NCBI RefSeq assembly: GCF_900215375.1
Contig: NZ_OBEF01000001.1
Span: forward strand, 310,001 to 374,000
Direction: 5' to 3'
DNA from: Enterobacter sp. CC120223-11
Lineage (GTDB): Bacteria; Pseudomonadota; Gammaproteobacteria; Enterobacterales; Enterobacteriaceae
Length of the DNA stretch: 64,000 bases
Shown: positions 12,066 to 22,283 of the stretch, one piece after another
Position numbering within the stretch: the stretch's first letter is position 1
Layout: each line of letters starts with the position of its first letter
The notes under the pieces: model-generated
What the model was told of the DNA's origin: nothing
The model's input: the letters and a program-made list of their open reading frames with translations, nothing else
Databases searched by the model: none
Made by a program: the position numbers and the translations under genes

Positions 12066-12677
12066 TTAAAAACGTGACAATGTCACATACCCACTCCACA
12101 CCCGCGTCAGCGTTGTCAGCCAGCACAGCGCGCCAAACACCCACGCCAGCCACGCAAACGCCTCAGGAAACAGGCAACTCAGCACGAACAGCGCGATCGT
12201 TTCCGTCCCTTCCGTTAAGCCGCCGAGGTAATAAAACGACTTATGCGCATAGCCGGGGTTGTCGATATTGTGCTTCGCCGCCAGGGCCGCAAAGGCTAAA
12301 AAGCTGCTGCCGGTGCCGATGAAGGCAAACAGCAGCCAGCCGCCCGCCAGCCCGTTCGCCAGCGGGTCGGCAAGAATAAAACCAAAAGGCACCAGCGCGT
12401 AGAACAGAAAATCCAGCGCGATATCCAGGAAGCCACCGGCATCGGTCAGGCCACGCCTTCGCGCCAGCGCGCCGTCCAACCCGTCGAGAAGACGATTAAG
12501 GACGATCGCCAGCAGCGCATGGAGATACCAGCCCAGCGCCAGCAGCGGCAGCGCCAGCACGCCAATCGCGAACCCGACAAGCGTGATGCCGTCCGGCGTA
12601 ATGCCTGGCCTGTCGAGTTTCTCCGCCAGTTGGCCGAGCAAAGGTTTGATGCGGGGATGCAGGTGGCGATCAAGCAT
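12066..12677 (-). CDS. ynjF: CDP-alcohol phosphatidyltransferase family protein YnjF
   Basis: 203-aa inner-membrane protein of the CDP-alcohol phosphatidyltransferase family. The signature D-G-x2-A-R-x8-G-x3-D-x3-D appears as LLDGLDGALARRRGLTDAGGFLDIALD, with all the metal-binding aspartates present. Start at 12677 (MLDRHLHPRIKPLL) matches the E. coli N-terminus; an upstream extension is open but unsupported. It overlaps the end of ynjA by 8 bp, so the two are likely coupled. Which alcohol is transferred is unknown. Confidence 0.92.
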   Translation of the reverse strand: MLDRHLHPRIKPLLGQLAEKLDRPGITPDGITLVGFAIGVLALPLLALGWYLHALLAIVLNRLLDGLDGALARRRGLTDAGGFLDIALDFLFYALVPFGFILADPLANGLAGGWLLFAFIGTGSSFLAFAALAAKHNIDNPGYAHKSFYYLGGLTEGTETIALFVLSCLFPEAFAWLAWVFGALCWLTTLTRVWSGYVTLSRF

Positions 12678-13254
12678 GGGGTTTCCTCTGCGCGTCGCAC
12701 AGGCCCTGCGAAGGAATATCCAGCGCGGCATTAAAGCGTGCGGACAGATTCTGAAACGCCACAAGCGCAGTCATTTCACAGATAGCTTCGTCGTCATAGA
12801 AGCGTTTGAGCACGGCTTTTTGTTCATCGCTCACTTTCGGCGGCGTGGCGGTAACCGCCTCAGCGTAGTCCAGCGCTGCACGCTCCGCCTCCGTGAACAA
12901 TGTGGAACTGCGCCACTCGGCAACCGCCAGCACTTTGTCCATCGCATTACAGCGCTGCGCCAGCCGCAGGCTGTTGGCATCAATGCAAAACGCACAGTCA
13001 CACTGCTGTGAGACTCGGGTCATCAGCAGCGCGCGCAGCTCAGGCGGGAGGCGGGCTTTTTTCCTTTCCAGCCAGCCAACGAACAGCGCCACCAGCCAGA
13101 ACAGGCGCGGCATTCGGCCCCACCAGCGGGTGGGGTTCAGCACGTCACCATAATGTTTCTTCTGCATTTTTACGATGGGCGCTAGCGAGGCGGGAAGATT
13201 TCCCAGCGGCGGCACCCAGGGTTGACGGTTTTTCACCCGATCACTCCAGTCCAT
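12670..13254 (-). CDS. ynjA: carboxymuconolactone decarboxylase / AhpD-like protein YnjA
   Basis: About 194 aa, similar throughout to E. coli YnjA (HYGDVLNPTRWWGRMP, LFVGWLERKK, NLSARFNAALDIPSQGLC). It has an AhpD-type redox pair CDCAFC followed by the conserved helix (CIDANSLRLAQ), suggesting a thiol-peroxidase-like fold. Start at the ATG 13254 (MDWSDRVKNRQ); a TTG five codons upstream is the alternative. In E. coli ynjA sits between ydjZ and ynjB; here it has been relocated next to ynjF on the opposite strand. Confidence 0.9.
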   Translation of the reverse strand: MDWSDRVKNRQPWVPPLGNLPASLAPIVKMQKKHYGDVLNPTRWWGRMPRLFWLVALFVGWLERKKARLPPELRALLMTRVSQQCDCAFCIDANSLRLAQRCNAMDKVLAVAEWRSSTLFTEAERAALDYAEAVTATPPKVSDEQKAVLKRFYDDEAICEMTALVAFQNLSARFNAALDIPSQGLCDAQRKPHA

Positions 13255-13314
13255 CTTCTGATTTTTCAACGGCAGAGATAGTATGACACGCCCAATACTG
13301 GAACCTTGACCTCT

Positions 13315-13731
13315 ATGCTGAAAACAATTGATGTGGTGGCGGCAATTATCGAACGCGATGGCCTGATTTTACTGGCTCAGCGCCCGGCGCATGCCGACCA
13401 GCCAGGAATGTGGGAGTTTCCGGGAGGAAAAGTGGAAGCCGGAGAATCCCAGCCCGAGGCGCTTGTTCGGGAGCTCAGGGAAGAACTGGGGATCCATGCC
13501 CTGCCCGCCGCATACGTGGCGAGCCATCAACGGGAAGTCTCCGGACGGATTATCCATTTGCATGCGTGGCACGTGCCTGAATTCAGCGGCGAACTGACCG
13601 CGCATGAGCACAGTGAACTGGTATGGGTGACGCCGGAATCTGCGTATCAGCGTGAGTTAGCCCCCGCCGACATTCCACTGCTCGACGCCTTTATTGCCTT
13701 ACGCGCCGCCAGACCAGCGGGTTCGTGCTGA
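13315..13731 (+). CDS. nudG: CTP pyrophosphohydrolase NudG
   Basis: 138-aa Nudix hydrolase that acts on CTP, 5-methyl-dCTP and oxidised nucleotides in E. coli. The complete Nudix box is visible (GGKVEAGES ... LVRELREELGI, about residues 36-58), followed by SHQREVSGRIIHLHAWHVP and the conserved C-terminal APADIPLLDAFIALRAARPA. I take the ATG at 13315; a TTG three codons earlier extends the frame. Its 3' end overlaps the converging ynjH gene by 41 bp. Confidence 0.94.
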   Translation: MLKTIDVVAAIIERDGLILLAQRPAHADQPGMWEFPGGKVEAGESQPEALVRELREELGIHALPAAYVASHQREVSGRIIHLHAWHVPEFSGELTAHEHSELVWVTPESAYQRELAPADIPLLDAFIALRAARPAGSC

Positions 13732-13966
13732 TCGTTTTCTCGTCTCGCTGGCACTGCAATAAAACGCCATCAGCCTTCACCACGGCGCCTTCGCTGTAGT
13801 TCTGATCCTGATAGATGCAGCACTGGGAGCACGGCTGCGCACGCTGACCGCCGCTGCTGAACACTTCCGGTGGTACGTTCACCTCCACGCCAGAGCCATA
13901 CCGTTCCGCTGCCTGTGCGCTGACGCCCGCCAGCAGTAACAGCCCCGCCATCAGATATCGTTTCAT
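13691..13966 (-). CDS. ynjH: YnjH family exported protein (DUF1496)
   Basis: 90-aa small exported protein, same length as E. coli YnjH. Start at 13966 (MKRYLMAGLLLLAGVSAQAAE) has an AAGGA ribosome site upstream and begins a classical signal peptide cleaved near residue 20. The mature part is cysteine-rich (PCSQCCIYQDQNYSEGAVVK ... LLQCQRDEK), typical of DUF1496. Function unknown. Tail-to-tail overlap with nudG. Confidence 0.9.
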   Translation of the reverse strand: MKRYLMAGLLLLAGVSAQAAERYGSGVEVNVPPEVFSSGGQRAQPCSQCCIYQDQNYSEGAVVKADGVLLQCQRDEKTISTNPLVWRRVRQ

Positions 13967-14200
13967 CGTCGTTCCTTTTTGCAAGTTCTCTGTTAACTAT
14001 ATCGGCCCGGGCTGCGTTTTCTTAAATTTTCGCCTTCATCGTTTTTTGTTATGACGACTCCGCCATTATAAGTTTTCCTGCCTGATTGAGATTTTTCCTT
14101 GCCTGCCGCTGCGTCAGCGGAGATAGTCGGGTTAACACACCTCGCGAAGAATAAACACACAAACATCATACCGTTATAGCCATAAGAGGAACTTATCGTA

Positions 14201-15544
14201 ATGGAATCGACTCTCTCTCTGGAATCTTTCCTGTCTCGCGTGCAGCAGCGCGACCCGCATCAGCCCGAGTTTGCCCAGGCCGTGCGCGAAGTTATGAGCA
14301 CACTGTGGCCATTCCTCGACGAAAACCCGCGTTACCGTCAGATGGCTCTGCTTGAGCGCCTGGTCGAACCCGAGCGCGTCATCCAGTTCCGCGTGACCTG
14401 GGTTGACGATCGCAACCAGGTGCAGGTCAACCGCGCCTGGCGCGTGCAGTTCAGTTCGGCGATTGGGCCCTTCAAAGGCGGGATGCGTTTCCACCCGTCG
14501 GTAAATCTGTCGATCCTCAAATTCCTCGGCTTTGAACAGACCTTCAAAAATGCCCTCACCACCCTGCCGATGGGCGGTGGCAAAGGCGGCAGCGATTTCG
14601 ATCCGAAAGGCAAAAGCGAAGGTGAAATCATGCGTTTCTGTCAGGCGCTGATGAGCGAACTGTATCGTCATCTTGGCGCTGATACGGACGTTCCCGCGGG
14701 CGATATTGGCGTCGGCGCGCGGGAAGTCGGCTTTATGACCGGCATGATGAAAAAGCTCTCCAACAACACCGCCTGCGTGTTTACCGGCAAAGGATTATCC
14801 TTCGGCGGCAGTCTGATCCGCCCGGAAGCCACCGGCTATGGCCTGATTTACTTCACCGATGCGATGCTCAAGCGCCACGGCCTCGGCTTTGAAGGCATGC
14901 GAGTGGCGGTTTCCGGCTCTGGTAACGTCGCGCAGTACGCTATTGAAAAAGCCATGTCGCTTGGCGCACGTGTGGTCACCGCCTCGGACTCCAGCGGCAC
15001 GGTGGTCGATGAAGCAGGATTCACTACTGAAAAACTGAAACGTCTGGAAGAGATCAAAACCAGCCGCGACGGACGCGTTGCGGACTACGCCCGTGAGTTT
15101 GGCCTGCAATACCTGGAAGGCCAGCAGCCCTGGGCCGTGCCGGTAGACATTGCCCTGCCGTGTGCGACGCAAAATGAGCTTGATGCAGACGCAGCCCGCG
15201 TGCTGATCGCCAACGGCGTGAAGGCTGTCGCCGAAGGGGCCAATATGCCAACCACCATCGCGGCGACGGATCTGTTCCTTGAAGCGGGCGTACTGTTTGC
15301 GCCAGGCAAGGCGGCAAATGCGGGCGGCGTGGCGACTTCCGGGTTAGAAATGGCGCAAAACGCGGCGCGCATGGGCTGGAAGGCGGAGAAAGTGGACGCG
15401 CGTCTGCACCATATCATGCTGGACATTCACCAGGCCTGCGTGGAATTTGGCGGTGAAGCGAAGCAAACCCATTACGTGCGCGGCGCGAATATCGCCGGGT
15501 TTGTGAAAGTGGCCGATGCCATGCTGGCTCAGGGTGTGATTTAA
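14201..15544 (+). CDS. gdhA: NADP-specific glutamate dehydrogenase
   Basis: 447-aa hexameric enzyme that aminates 2-oxoglutarate with ammonia and NADPH; same length as E. coli GdhA and very similar throughout. The glutamate-binding lysine region PMGGGKGGSDFDPKG, the GDIGVGAREVGFM segment and the NADP-binding SGSGNVAQYA are all present. Start MESTLSLESFLSRVQQ follows AAGAGGAA with 10-nt spacing. Monocistronic, followed by a REP unit and converging topB. The 235-bp upstream gap holds its promoter; no further gene is seen there. Confidence 0.97.
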   Translation: MESTLSLESFLSRVQQRDPHQPEFAQAVREVMSTLWPFLDENPRYRQMALLERLVEPERVIQFRVTWVDDRNQVQVNRAWRVQFSSAIGPFKGGMRFHPSVNLSILKFLGFEQTFKNALTTLPMGGGKGGSDFDPKGKSEGEIMRFCQALMSELYRHLGADTDVPAGDIGVGAREVGFMTGMMKKLSNNTACVFTGKGLSFGGSLIRPEATGYGLIYFTDAMLKRHGLGFEGMRVAVSGSGNVAQYAIEKAMSLGARVVTASDSSGTVVDEAGFTTEKLKRLEEIKTSRDGRVADYAREFGLQYLEGQQPWAVPVDIALPCATQNELDADAARVLIANGVKAVAEGANMPTTIAATDLFLEAGVLFAPGKAANAGGVATSGLEMAQNAARMGWKAEKVDARLHHIMLDIHQACVEFGGEAKQTHYVRGANIAGFVKVADAMLAQGVI

Positions 15545-15553
15545 GAAAGAATC

Positions 15554-15582
15554 GCCCGGCGGCGTAAGCTTGCCGGGCCTAC
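15554..15582 (+). repeat. REP-like palindrome
   Basis: GCCCGGCGGC...TTGCCGGGCCTAC palindrome between converging gdhA and topB. Confidence 0.7.
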
Positions 15583-15634
15583 AGCACCGCGCGATCCCGT
15601 AGGTCTGGTAAGGCAAAGCCGCCACCCGACACTC

Positions 15635-17566
15635 TTACGACTCGGCTGGCGTCTCCGGTTTTTTCTTCCGGGCCTTACTGAACGTTTTCTTCTTCGACTC
15701 GCCGCCCGGAGCCACCAGCCCACGGAACTGCTTCACCGGCGTGCTGCGCGCCTGCTGAATCAAGTCAAACAGCGTGCCCACCAGCGGCTGCATGAAATCC
15801 TGATAGAGACACTGCTTTTCGCTGATTTTCGTCAGCACCGACTCCCAGTGCGCGGTCATGTCCGGGCGGCCCGCCATTTCCGGCAGGGAGTGGATCAGCG
15901 CCCTTCCGGCTTCCGCCGAATGGATGTAGCGCCCTTTTTTGACCAGGAAACCGCGTTTGAACAGCAGCTCGATAATGCCCGCGCGCGTGGCTTCTGTGCC
16001 TAATCCGTCCGTCGCACGGAGGATCTTCTTCAGGTCTTTATCCTGAACGAAGCGTGCGATCCCGGTCATCGCGGAAAGTAGCGTTGCGTCGGTGAAATGA
16101 CGCGGAGGCTGCGTTTGTCGCTCCACCACTTCGCCTTTCTCACAGAGAAGCTCATCGCCTTTGGCAACCACCGGCAGCGGCGTGCCGTCGTTCTCTTCGT
16201 CACGCTCTTTGCTGCCAAGCAGCGTGCGCCAGCCTGCTTCCGCCAGGAAACGCGCCTTGGCGACGAATTTACCGTTGGCAATATCCAGGTCTATCTGGCA
16301 CTTGCGGAACACCGCGTCCGGGCAGAACTGCATCAGATACTGGCGCGCCACCAGTTCGTAAACCTTCGCTTCGTTATCGGTCAGGTTCACCGAAGAACTG
16401 CGGGCCGTCGGGATGATGGCGTGGTGCGCATCCACCTTTTTGTCGTCCCAGCAGCGGTTGCGAATTTCAGTGTCGACCACCGGCTGCGGCAGTAAACCGG
16501 ACGCGTGCACACTGATGGCATTCATCACCGCCTGGCGTCCGGCGAAATGTTCTTCCGGCAGATAACGGCTGTCGGAACGCGGATAGGTTATGAGCTTATG
16601 GGTTTCGTACAACTTCTGGCAGATATCCAGCACGTTCTGCGCACTGAAGCCAAACTTTTTGGCGGCTTCAATCTGTAACGCCGAAAGCGAGAACGGTAGC
16701 GGCGCGGGTTCAGAATCACGCTTGTCGTTGTACGCAGTGACAACTGCCGGTTGCCCGGCAATGCGCGCCACAACGTGATCGGCCAGGGGACGATGCAGCA
16801 GGCGCCCTTCTTCATCCTGATAGGGCTCGCAGGCTTCGCTGGGCTGCCAGGTCGCGGTGAAGCGCTCCTCGGCAGGCGTGACGATATGCGCTTTTACGTC
16901 GAAGAAATCTTTGGCGACAAAGTTTTCAATCTCTTCATCGCGCCGCACCACCAGGCCCAGGACCGGCGTCTGCACGCGCCCTACGGAGAGCACGCCCTGA
17001 TAGCCCGCATTGCGGCCCAGCAGCGTGTAGGCGCGGGTCATGTTGATGCCATACAGCCAGTCTGCGCGGGCACGTGCCAGCGCCGAAACGCACAGCGGTA
17101 TGAAGTCGTTGTTGGGGCGCAGGCGGGAAATAGCGCGCTCCACAGCCTGCGGGTTAAGGTCGTTGATCAGGCAGCGCTGAACCTGACGGCGCTTTTCCAT
17201 CGGCATATTGAGGTAGTCGAGCACTTCATCCACCAGCAGCTGCCCTTCGCGATCCGGGTCACCGGCGTGAATGACTTCGCTGGCCTCACCGAGCAGGCGC
17301 TTGATCGCGTTCAGCTGTTTGGTGACCGACGGCCTCGGCTGAAGCCGCCACTTCTCGGGCACGATCGGCAAATCCATCAGGTTCCAGCGCGCGTAGCGGC
17401 TGTCGTAGACATCCGGCTGCGCCTGCTCGAGCAGATGGCCGATACACCAGGTCACCACCTGACCGTTGCCACATTCGATGTAGCCATCGCCACGGCGATG
17501 AGGCTTAGGCAGCACATCGGCAATGGCGCGAGCCAGGCTTGGTTTTTCCGCGATAAACAAGCGCAT
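15635..17566 (-). CDS. topB: DNA topoisomerase III
   Basis: 643-aa type IA topoisomerase involved in decatenation. It begins [20 protein letters not shown], the TOPRIM start with its catalytic glutamate; [15 protein letters not shown] supplies the metal-binding acidic residues, and the active-site tyrosine is in [16 protein letters not shown] (about residue 328). The C-terminal tail is lysine-rich. Start at 17566 matches the family; the open frame extends six codons upstream. It lies 4 bp downstream of selD and is probably co-transcribed with it. Confidence 0.96.
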   Translation of the reverse strand: MRLFIAEKPSLARAIADVLPKPHRRGDGYIECGNGQVVTWCIGHLLEQAQPDVYDSRYARWNLMDLPIVPEKWRLQPRPSVTKQLNAIKRLLGEASEVIHAGDPDREGQLLVDEVLDYLNMPMEKRRQVQRCLINDLNPQAVERAISRLRPNNDFIPLCVSALARARADWLYGINMTRAYTLLGRNAGYQGVLSVGRVQTPVLGLVVRRDEEIENFVAKDFFDVKAHIVTPAEERFTATWQPSEACEPYQDEEGRLLHRPLADHVVARIAGQPAVVTAYNDKRDSEPAPLPFSLSALQIEAAKKFGFSAQNVLDICQKLYETHKLITYPRSDSRYLPEEHFAGRQAVMNAISVHASGLLPQPVVDTEIRNRCWDDKKVDAHHAIIPTARSSSVNLTDNEAKVYELVARQYLMQFCPDAVFRKCQIDLDIANGKFVAKARFLAEAGWRTLLGSKERDEENDGTPLPVVAKGDELLCEKGEVVERQTQPPRHFTDATLLSAMTGIARFVQDKDLKKILRATDGLGTEATRAGIIELLFKRGFLVKKGRYIHSAEAGRALIHSLPEMAGRPDMTAHWESVLTKISEKQCLYQDFMQPLVGTLFDLIQQARSTPVKQFRGLVAPGGESKKKTFSKARKKKPETPAES

Positions 17567-17570
17567 GCGG

Positions 17571-18614
17571 CTAACGGATCTCAATCATAGGGCGACCGCC
17601 GCGAGCGGTAACAAGTTCGCCGATGGCGGTCAGCGTGATGCCATATTCCGCCGCCGTGGCTTTGGTTTCGTTCTCCGCTTCCGGCAGCACCGCCAGCAGC
17701 AGACCGCCGGAGGTTTGCGGATCGCACAGCAGGTTACGCCACTCTTCAGGCATGCTGCCCATCAGGTGACCGTAGCTCGCAAAGTTGCGCGAAGTTCCGC
17801 CTGGCACCGCCCCCTGGGCGATGTACGCTTCCACCCCTGGCAGTTTTGGCACGTCGGCAAAGCGAACCTGTGCCTGAACGCCCGCGCCCTGACACATCTC
17901 GCTGAGGTGCCCGAGCAGGCCAAAACCGGTGACGTCGGTCATCGCTTTGATGCCATCAATGTTGGCGAACGCCGCCCCGGCGAGGTTCATCTGGCACATG
18001 ACTTCCGTCGCCAGGCCTTTGTGCTCAGGCTTAAGCAGCGATTTTTTCTCTGCGGTCGTCAGCACGCCGATCCCAAGTGGCTTGGTGAGATACAGCTTAC
18101 AACCCGCCTGCGCAGTGCTGTTTTTCTTCACGCGCTCTGTCGGCACGATACCGGTGACGGCGAGGCCAAAAATCGGCTCCGGTGCATCAATGGAGTGGCC
18201 GCCCGCCAGCGCAATGCCCGCCTGCTGGCAGGCAAAACGACCGCCTTCAATCACTTCGCGAGCGATTTCCGGCGCCAGGGTGTTGATCGGCCAGCCGAGG
18301 ATCGCGATCGCCATGATTGGCTTGCCGCCCATCGCAAAAATATCGCTGATAGCGTTTGTGGCGGCGATGCGCCCGAAGTCGAAAGGATTATCGACAATCG
18401 GCATAAAGAAATCGGTGGTGCTGATAACCGAGGTGCCGTTACCCAAATCGTATACCGCCGCGTCATCGCGGGTTTCGTTGCCGACAAGCAGGTTCGGGTC
18501 GACAAACTTCGCCTGTTCAGAATGCAGGATGGTTTCCAGCACTTTGGGGGAAATTTTACAACCGCAACCGGCTCCGTGGCTGTATTGCGTCAAACGAATG
18601 GCTTGCTCGCTCAT
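17571..18614 (-). CDS. selD: selenide, water dikinase (selenophosphate synthetase)
   Basis: 347 aa. It makes the selenium donor for tRNA-Sec and 2-selenouridine. The catalytic cysteine is in [11 protein letters not shown] (residue 17; a TGC Cys codon, not Sec), followed by the ATP-binding lysine region and DDAAVYDLG. An in-frame ATG at 18620 overlaps the AGGAG ribosome site, so the ATG at 18614 with 6-nt spacing is the better start and gives the E. coli length. Operon with topB, as in E. coli. Confidence 0.96.
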   Translation of the reverse strand: MSEQAIRLTQYSHGAGCGCKISPKVLETILHSEQAKFVDPNLLVGNETRDDAAVYDLGNGTSVISTTDFFMPIVDNPFDFGRIAATNAISDIFAMGGKPIMAIAILGWPINTLAPEIAREVIEGGRFACQQAGIALAGGHSIDAPEPIFGLAVTGIVPTERVKKNSTAQAGCKLYLTKPLGIGVLTTAEKKSLLKPEHKGLATEVMCQMNLAGAAFANIDGIKAMTDVTGFGLLGHLSEMCQGAGVQAQVRFADVPKLPGVEAYIAQGAVPGGTSRNFASYGHLMGSMPEEWRNLLCDPQTSGGLLLAVLPEAENETKATAAEYGITLTAIGELVTARGGRPMIEIR

Positions 18615-18871
18615 GGACATCTCCTGTCATTGCAATCCTGCTATGTTAGCGCCCATTTGCAGAGGTGATAAGTACGACAATCTGATTTCGCGCACTGTTG
18701 CTCATTAAGCGCGCGATTGAGTGTTTTAACCGCTGTCGGGTCATCACCCAATTCATTCACAAAATTTATGAATCAGCCGTTTTGCGAGTTACCGCACCCT
18801 TTTTCCGCGCCATTTATGACAGAAATGTGACAGCTTTCCCCCTGGACGATTTCAAACAATAAGGAACACTC

Positions 18872-19618
18872 ATGAAGAAGAGTCTTTTGGCCTTTTGCGT
18901 CGCTGGCCTGTTTTCCGTCAACGCCTTTGCCCTGGTGCCTTCCGGCAACGATGCCACCACCAAACCTGACCTCTATTACCTGAAAAATGCGCAGGCTATC
19001 GACAGCCTCGCCCTGCTCCCGCCACCGCCAGAAGTCGGCAGCATTGCTTTCCTGAACGATCAGGCGATGTATGAGCAGGGCCGTCTGCTGCGCACGACCG
19101 AACGCGGTAAGCAGGCAGCGGAAGATGCCAACCTCAGCAGCGGCGGCGTGGCTAATGCCTTCTCTGGCGCGTTTGGTTCGCCAATTACCGCGAAGGACAG
19201 CCCGGAGCTGCACAAGCTGCTGACCAATATGATTGAGGATGCAGGGGACCTGGCAACCCGTTCGGCGAAGCAGAAATATATGCGTGTTCGTCCGTTTGCC
19301 TTCTACGGCGTGCCGACCTGCAACACCAAAGAGCAGGATGAGCTGTCGAAAAACGGTTCTTATCCGTCGGGTCACACTTCAATCGGCTGGGCGACTGCCT
19401 TGGTGCTGGCGGAAGTGAACCCGGCGCGGCAGAACGAGATCCTCAAGCGTGGATACGATCTGGGTGAAAGTCGAGTGATCTGCGGTTACCACTGGCAGAG
19501 CGATGTCGATGCCGCACGCATCGTGGGTTCTGCGGTAGTGGCCACGCTGCACACCAATCCTGAGTTCCAGCAGCAGCTGCAGAAAGCAAAAGAGGAATTT
19601 GCGAAGGGTCAGAAGTAA
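18872..19618 (+). CDS. phoC: class A non-specific acid phosphatase
   Basis: 248-aa secreted or periplasmic phosphatase of the PAP2 superfamily. [20 protein letters not shown] is a signal peptide. The class A signature is complete: [10 protein letters not shown] (KX6RP-type element), GSYPSGHTS and the final [17 protein letters not shown] with catalytic histidines. It closely resembles the PhoC enzymes of Enterobacter and Klebsiella and hydrolyses organic phosphomonoesters broadly. It lies between selD and ydjA, where K-12 has no such gene. A hairpin (TTCCCCCTC/GAGGGGGAA, 19628-19653) follows it. Confidence 0.93.
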   Translation: MKKSLLAFCVAGLFSVNAFALVPSGNDATTKPDLYYLKNAQAIDSLALLPPPPEVGSIAFLNDQAMYEQGRLLRTTERGKQAAEDANLSSGGVANAFSGAFGSPITAKDSPELHKLLTNMIEDAGDLATRSAKQKYMRVRPFAFYGVPTCNTKEQDELSKNGSYPSGHTSIGWATALVLAEVNPARQNEILKRGYDLGESRVICGYHWQSDVDAARIVGSAVVATLHTNPEFQQQLQKAKEEFAKGQK

Positions 19619-19663
19619 TCTTCAGGATTCCCCCTCCCTTTGAGTGAGGGGGAAACCTGTTAT

Positions 19664-20215
19664 TTAAAATCGAACCACAAACGGCGCGGTATCCGGCACG
19701 GATACGGTGGTAGAGGCTTTCAGCTGCGGGGTGCCGAGGTAGAGGAAGCCGACGATTTTGTCCTGCTCGCGGCACTGTAATCCGTCACGCACCACCGGGC
19801 TGTCGGTTAATGCGCCACTGCGCCAAATCCCGTTAAACCCTTGCGCCACTGCCGCCATTTGCATGGCCATCACCGCACACCCGGCGGACATCTCCTGCTC
19901 CCACTTTGGCACCTTGTGGTGCTCCTGGCATTTTGCGACAACGGCGATGATCATCGGTGCGCGGAAAGGTGCGTTTCGGGCCTTCTCAATCGCTTTTTCA
20001 TCCTGCCCGGCCGCCTGAGCAGCTTTTTCCAGCAGCTGGCTGAAGCGCTCGCGCCCTTCTCCTTCGATGACAAAGAATTGCCACGGCGTGAGCGTGCCAT
20101 GATCCGGCGCGCGCAGGCCCGCACGGAGAATATTTTCCAGCTGTTCAGCCTGGGGAGCCGGTTCAGCCAGACGGGAAGCGCTGCGGCGATTGACCAGTAA
20201 ATCGAGTGCATCCAT
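19664..20215 (-). CDS. ydjA: nitroreductase family protein YdjA
   Basis: 183-aa small FMN-dependent nitroreductase-like protein, same length as E. coli YdjA. Start at 20215 ([21 protein letters not shown]), with the FMN-phosphate-binding [23 protein letters not shown] and the [11 protein letters not shown] segment. YdjA is the smallest member of the family and its physiological substrate is not established. Divergent from sppA. Confidence 0.94.
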   Translation of the reverse strand: MDALDLLVNRRSASRLAEPAPQAEQLENILRAGLRAPDHGTLTPWQFFVIEGEGRERFSQLLEKAAQAAGQDEKAIEKARNAPFRAPMIIAVVAKCQEHHKVPKWEQEMSAGCAVMAMQMAAVAQGFNGIWRSGALTDSPVVRDGLQCREQDKIVGFLYLGTPQLKASTTVSVPDTAPFVVRF

Positions 20216-20378
20216 TGGAGGGTCTCCTGTCATAGTGTTTTCACAAAATTAACATGACAGCAGAATTTGTTACAGCGCCGGAGGCGATTCCTGCTGACAA
20301 CCGTCGGCGGTGTCTTTAGGATAGCCTCACGTCGCGCCTTTGCGGGCGGACCTCTATTCATTCAGGCAGGGAGAAAAC

Positions 20379-22232
20379 ATGCGGACCCTTTGGCGATTTA
20401 TTGCCGGTTTCTTTAAATGGACATGGCGCTTACTGAACTTTGTTCGTGAACTGGTGCTGAACCTGTTCTTTATTCTGCTGGTGCTGGTTTGCGTCGGCAT
20501 CTGGATGCAGTTCAGCAGCTCCACAACGGAAAGCTCAGGCCGCGGTGCGCTGCTGATGGATATCACCGGCGTGGTGGTCGACAAGCCCTCGTCCACCAAC
20601 AAATTTGGCGCCATAAGCCGTCAGCTTTTGGGCGCGAACTCCGACCGCCTGCAGGAAAACTCGCTGTTTGACATCGTGCAGACCATTCGTCAGGCCAAAG
20701 ACGACCGCAATATCACCGGGATCGTGCTGGATCTGAAAAACTTTGCCGGGGGCGATCAGCCTTCAATGCAGTATATCGGCAAGGCGCTGCGTGAATTCCG
20801 CGACAGCGGCAAACCTGTCTATGCCGTGGGCGACAGCTACACCCAGGGCCAGTACTACCTGGCGAGCTTCGCCAACAAAATCTACCTCTCGCCGCAGGGC
20901 ACCGTGGATTTACACGGTTTCGCTACCAACGGCCTGTATTATAAATCCCTGCTCGACAAGCTGAAGGTCACCACGCACGTGTTCCGCGTCGGCACCTATA
21001 AATCAGCGGTCGAACCGTTTATCCGTGACGATATGTCCCCTGCGGCCCGTGAGGCGGACAGCCGCTGGATTGGCGAGCTGTGGCAGAACTATCTGACTAC
21101 CGTTTCTGCCAACCGTCAGACCACGCCGGAGCAGATTTTCCCGGGTGCGCAAGGCATGCTCGCAGGTCTGCGTAAAGTGGATGGCGATACCGCGAAATAT
21201 GCGCTGGATAACAAGCTGGTTGACGAGCTGGCCTCCAGCGCGGACATCGAAAAGGCGATGAGCAAACAGTTTGGCTGGAGCAAAGCGGATAACGACTATC
21301 GCGCCGTCAGCTATTACGACTATTCGCTGAAAACCCCTGCGGACAAAGGTGCGAGCGTGGCGGTTATCTTTGCCAACGGCGCCATCATCGACGGACAGGA
21401 AACCCCTGGCAACGTCAGCGGCGATACCACCGCTTCGCAGATCCGCGACGCACGTCTTGACCCGAAAGTGAAAGCCATCGTGCTGCGCGTTAACAGCCCT
21501 GGCGGCAGCGTCAGCGCTTCCGAAGTTATCCGTTCTGAGCTGGCTGCGGCCCGCGCAGCGGGTAAACCGGTTGTGGTTTCGATGGGTGGCATGGCGGCCT
21601 CCGGTGGCTACTGGATCTCCACGCCTGCCGATTACATCGTCGCCAACGCCAGCACGCTGACGGGTTCTATCGGTATCTTCGGCGTGATCAACACCGTTGA
21701 AAACAGCCTCGATACGATTGGCGTGCATACCGACGGCGTGTCCACTTCTCCGCTGGCCGAGATTTCGATGACCAAAGCGCTGCCACAGGAAGTGCAGGAG
21801 TTGATGCAGCTGAGCATTGAGAACGGCTACAAGCGCTTTATCACGCTGGTTGCTCAGTCGCGCCACAGCACGCCGGAGCAGGTAGATAAAATCGCCCAGG
21901 GCCACGTCTGGACCGGCCAGGATGCGAAAGCCAATGGCCTGGTCGACAGCTTAGGCGACTTTGATGACGCCGTGGCGAAAGCGGCGGAGCTGGCGAAGCT
22001 CAAGCAGTGGCACATTGATTACTATCAGGAAGATCCGTCGCTGTTCAGTTCGGTCATCGACAGCCTGAGCGGCTCGGTGCGCGCCGCGCTGCCGGAAGCC
22101 TTGCAGGCTTACCTGCCCGCGCCTCTGGCCAGTGCCGCAAGCGTAGTGAAAGCGGAAAGCGATAAGCTCGCCGCCTTCAATGACCCGCAGAACCGTTACG
22201 CATTCTGCCTGACCTGCGCTAACATACGCTAA
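20379..22232 (+). CDS. sppA: protease IV (signal peptide peptidase A)
   Basis: 617-aa inner-membrane serine protease that degrades cleaved signal peptides. Start at 20379 ([20 protein letters not shown]) has AGGGAGAAAAC upstream. One N-terminal transmembrane segment (about residues 24-46) is followed by two ClpP-like halves. The general-base lysine lies in [11 protein letters not shown] in the N-terminal half and the nucleophilic serine in [12 protein letters not shown] in the C-terminal half, the unusual split Ser/Lys dyad of this family. Confidence 0.96.
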   Translation: MRTLWRFIAGFFKWTWRLLNFVRELVLNLFFILLVLVCVGIWMQFSSSTTESSGRGALLMDITGVVVDKPSSTNKFGAISRQLLGANSDRLQENSLFDIVQTIRQAKDDRNITGIVLDLKNFAGGDQPSMQYIGKALREFRDSGKPVYAVGDSYTQGQYYLASFANKIYLSPQGTVDLHGFATNGLYYKSLLDKLKVTTHVFRVGTYKSAVEPFIRDDMSPAAREADSRWIGELWQNYLTTVSANRQTTPEQIFPGAQGMLAGLRKVDGDTAKYALDNKLVDELASSADIEKAMSKQFGWSKADNDYRAVSYYDYSLKTPADKGASVAVIFANGAIIDGQETPGNVSGDTTASQIRDARLDPKVKAIVLRVNSPGGSVSASEVIRSELAAARAAGKPVVVSMGGMAASGGYWISTPADYIVANASTLTGSIGIFGVINTVENSLDTIGVHTDGVSTSPLAEISMTKALPQEVQELMQLSIENGYKRFITLVAQSRHSTPEQVDKIAQGHVWTGQDAKANGLVDSLGDFDDAVAKAAELAKLKQWHIDYYQEDPSLFSSVIDSLSGSVRAALPEALQAYLPAPLASAASVVKAESDKLAAFNDPQNRYAFCLTCANIR

Positions 22233-22237
22233 TTCAT

Positions 22238-22263
22238 ATCCCCTCTGACGAGGGGATTTTTCT
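22238..22263 (+). terminator. intrinsic terminator after sppA
   Basis: Hairpin ATCCCCTC-TGAC-GAGGGGAT followed by TTTTCT in the 51-bp sppA-ansA gap. Confidence 0.8.
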
Positions 22264-22283
22264 ATCTGGTTCAGTCACTCATC

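Noticed and set aside
17571..18614. Sec-encoding selD
   Set aside because: The active-site residue is a TGC cysteine codon; no in-frame TGA is present.
18621..18871. PhoP box upstream of phoC
   Set aside because: The only candidate (TGTTTT-N5-CTGTCG) matches the direct-repeat consensus too poorly to claim.
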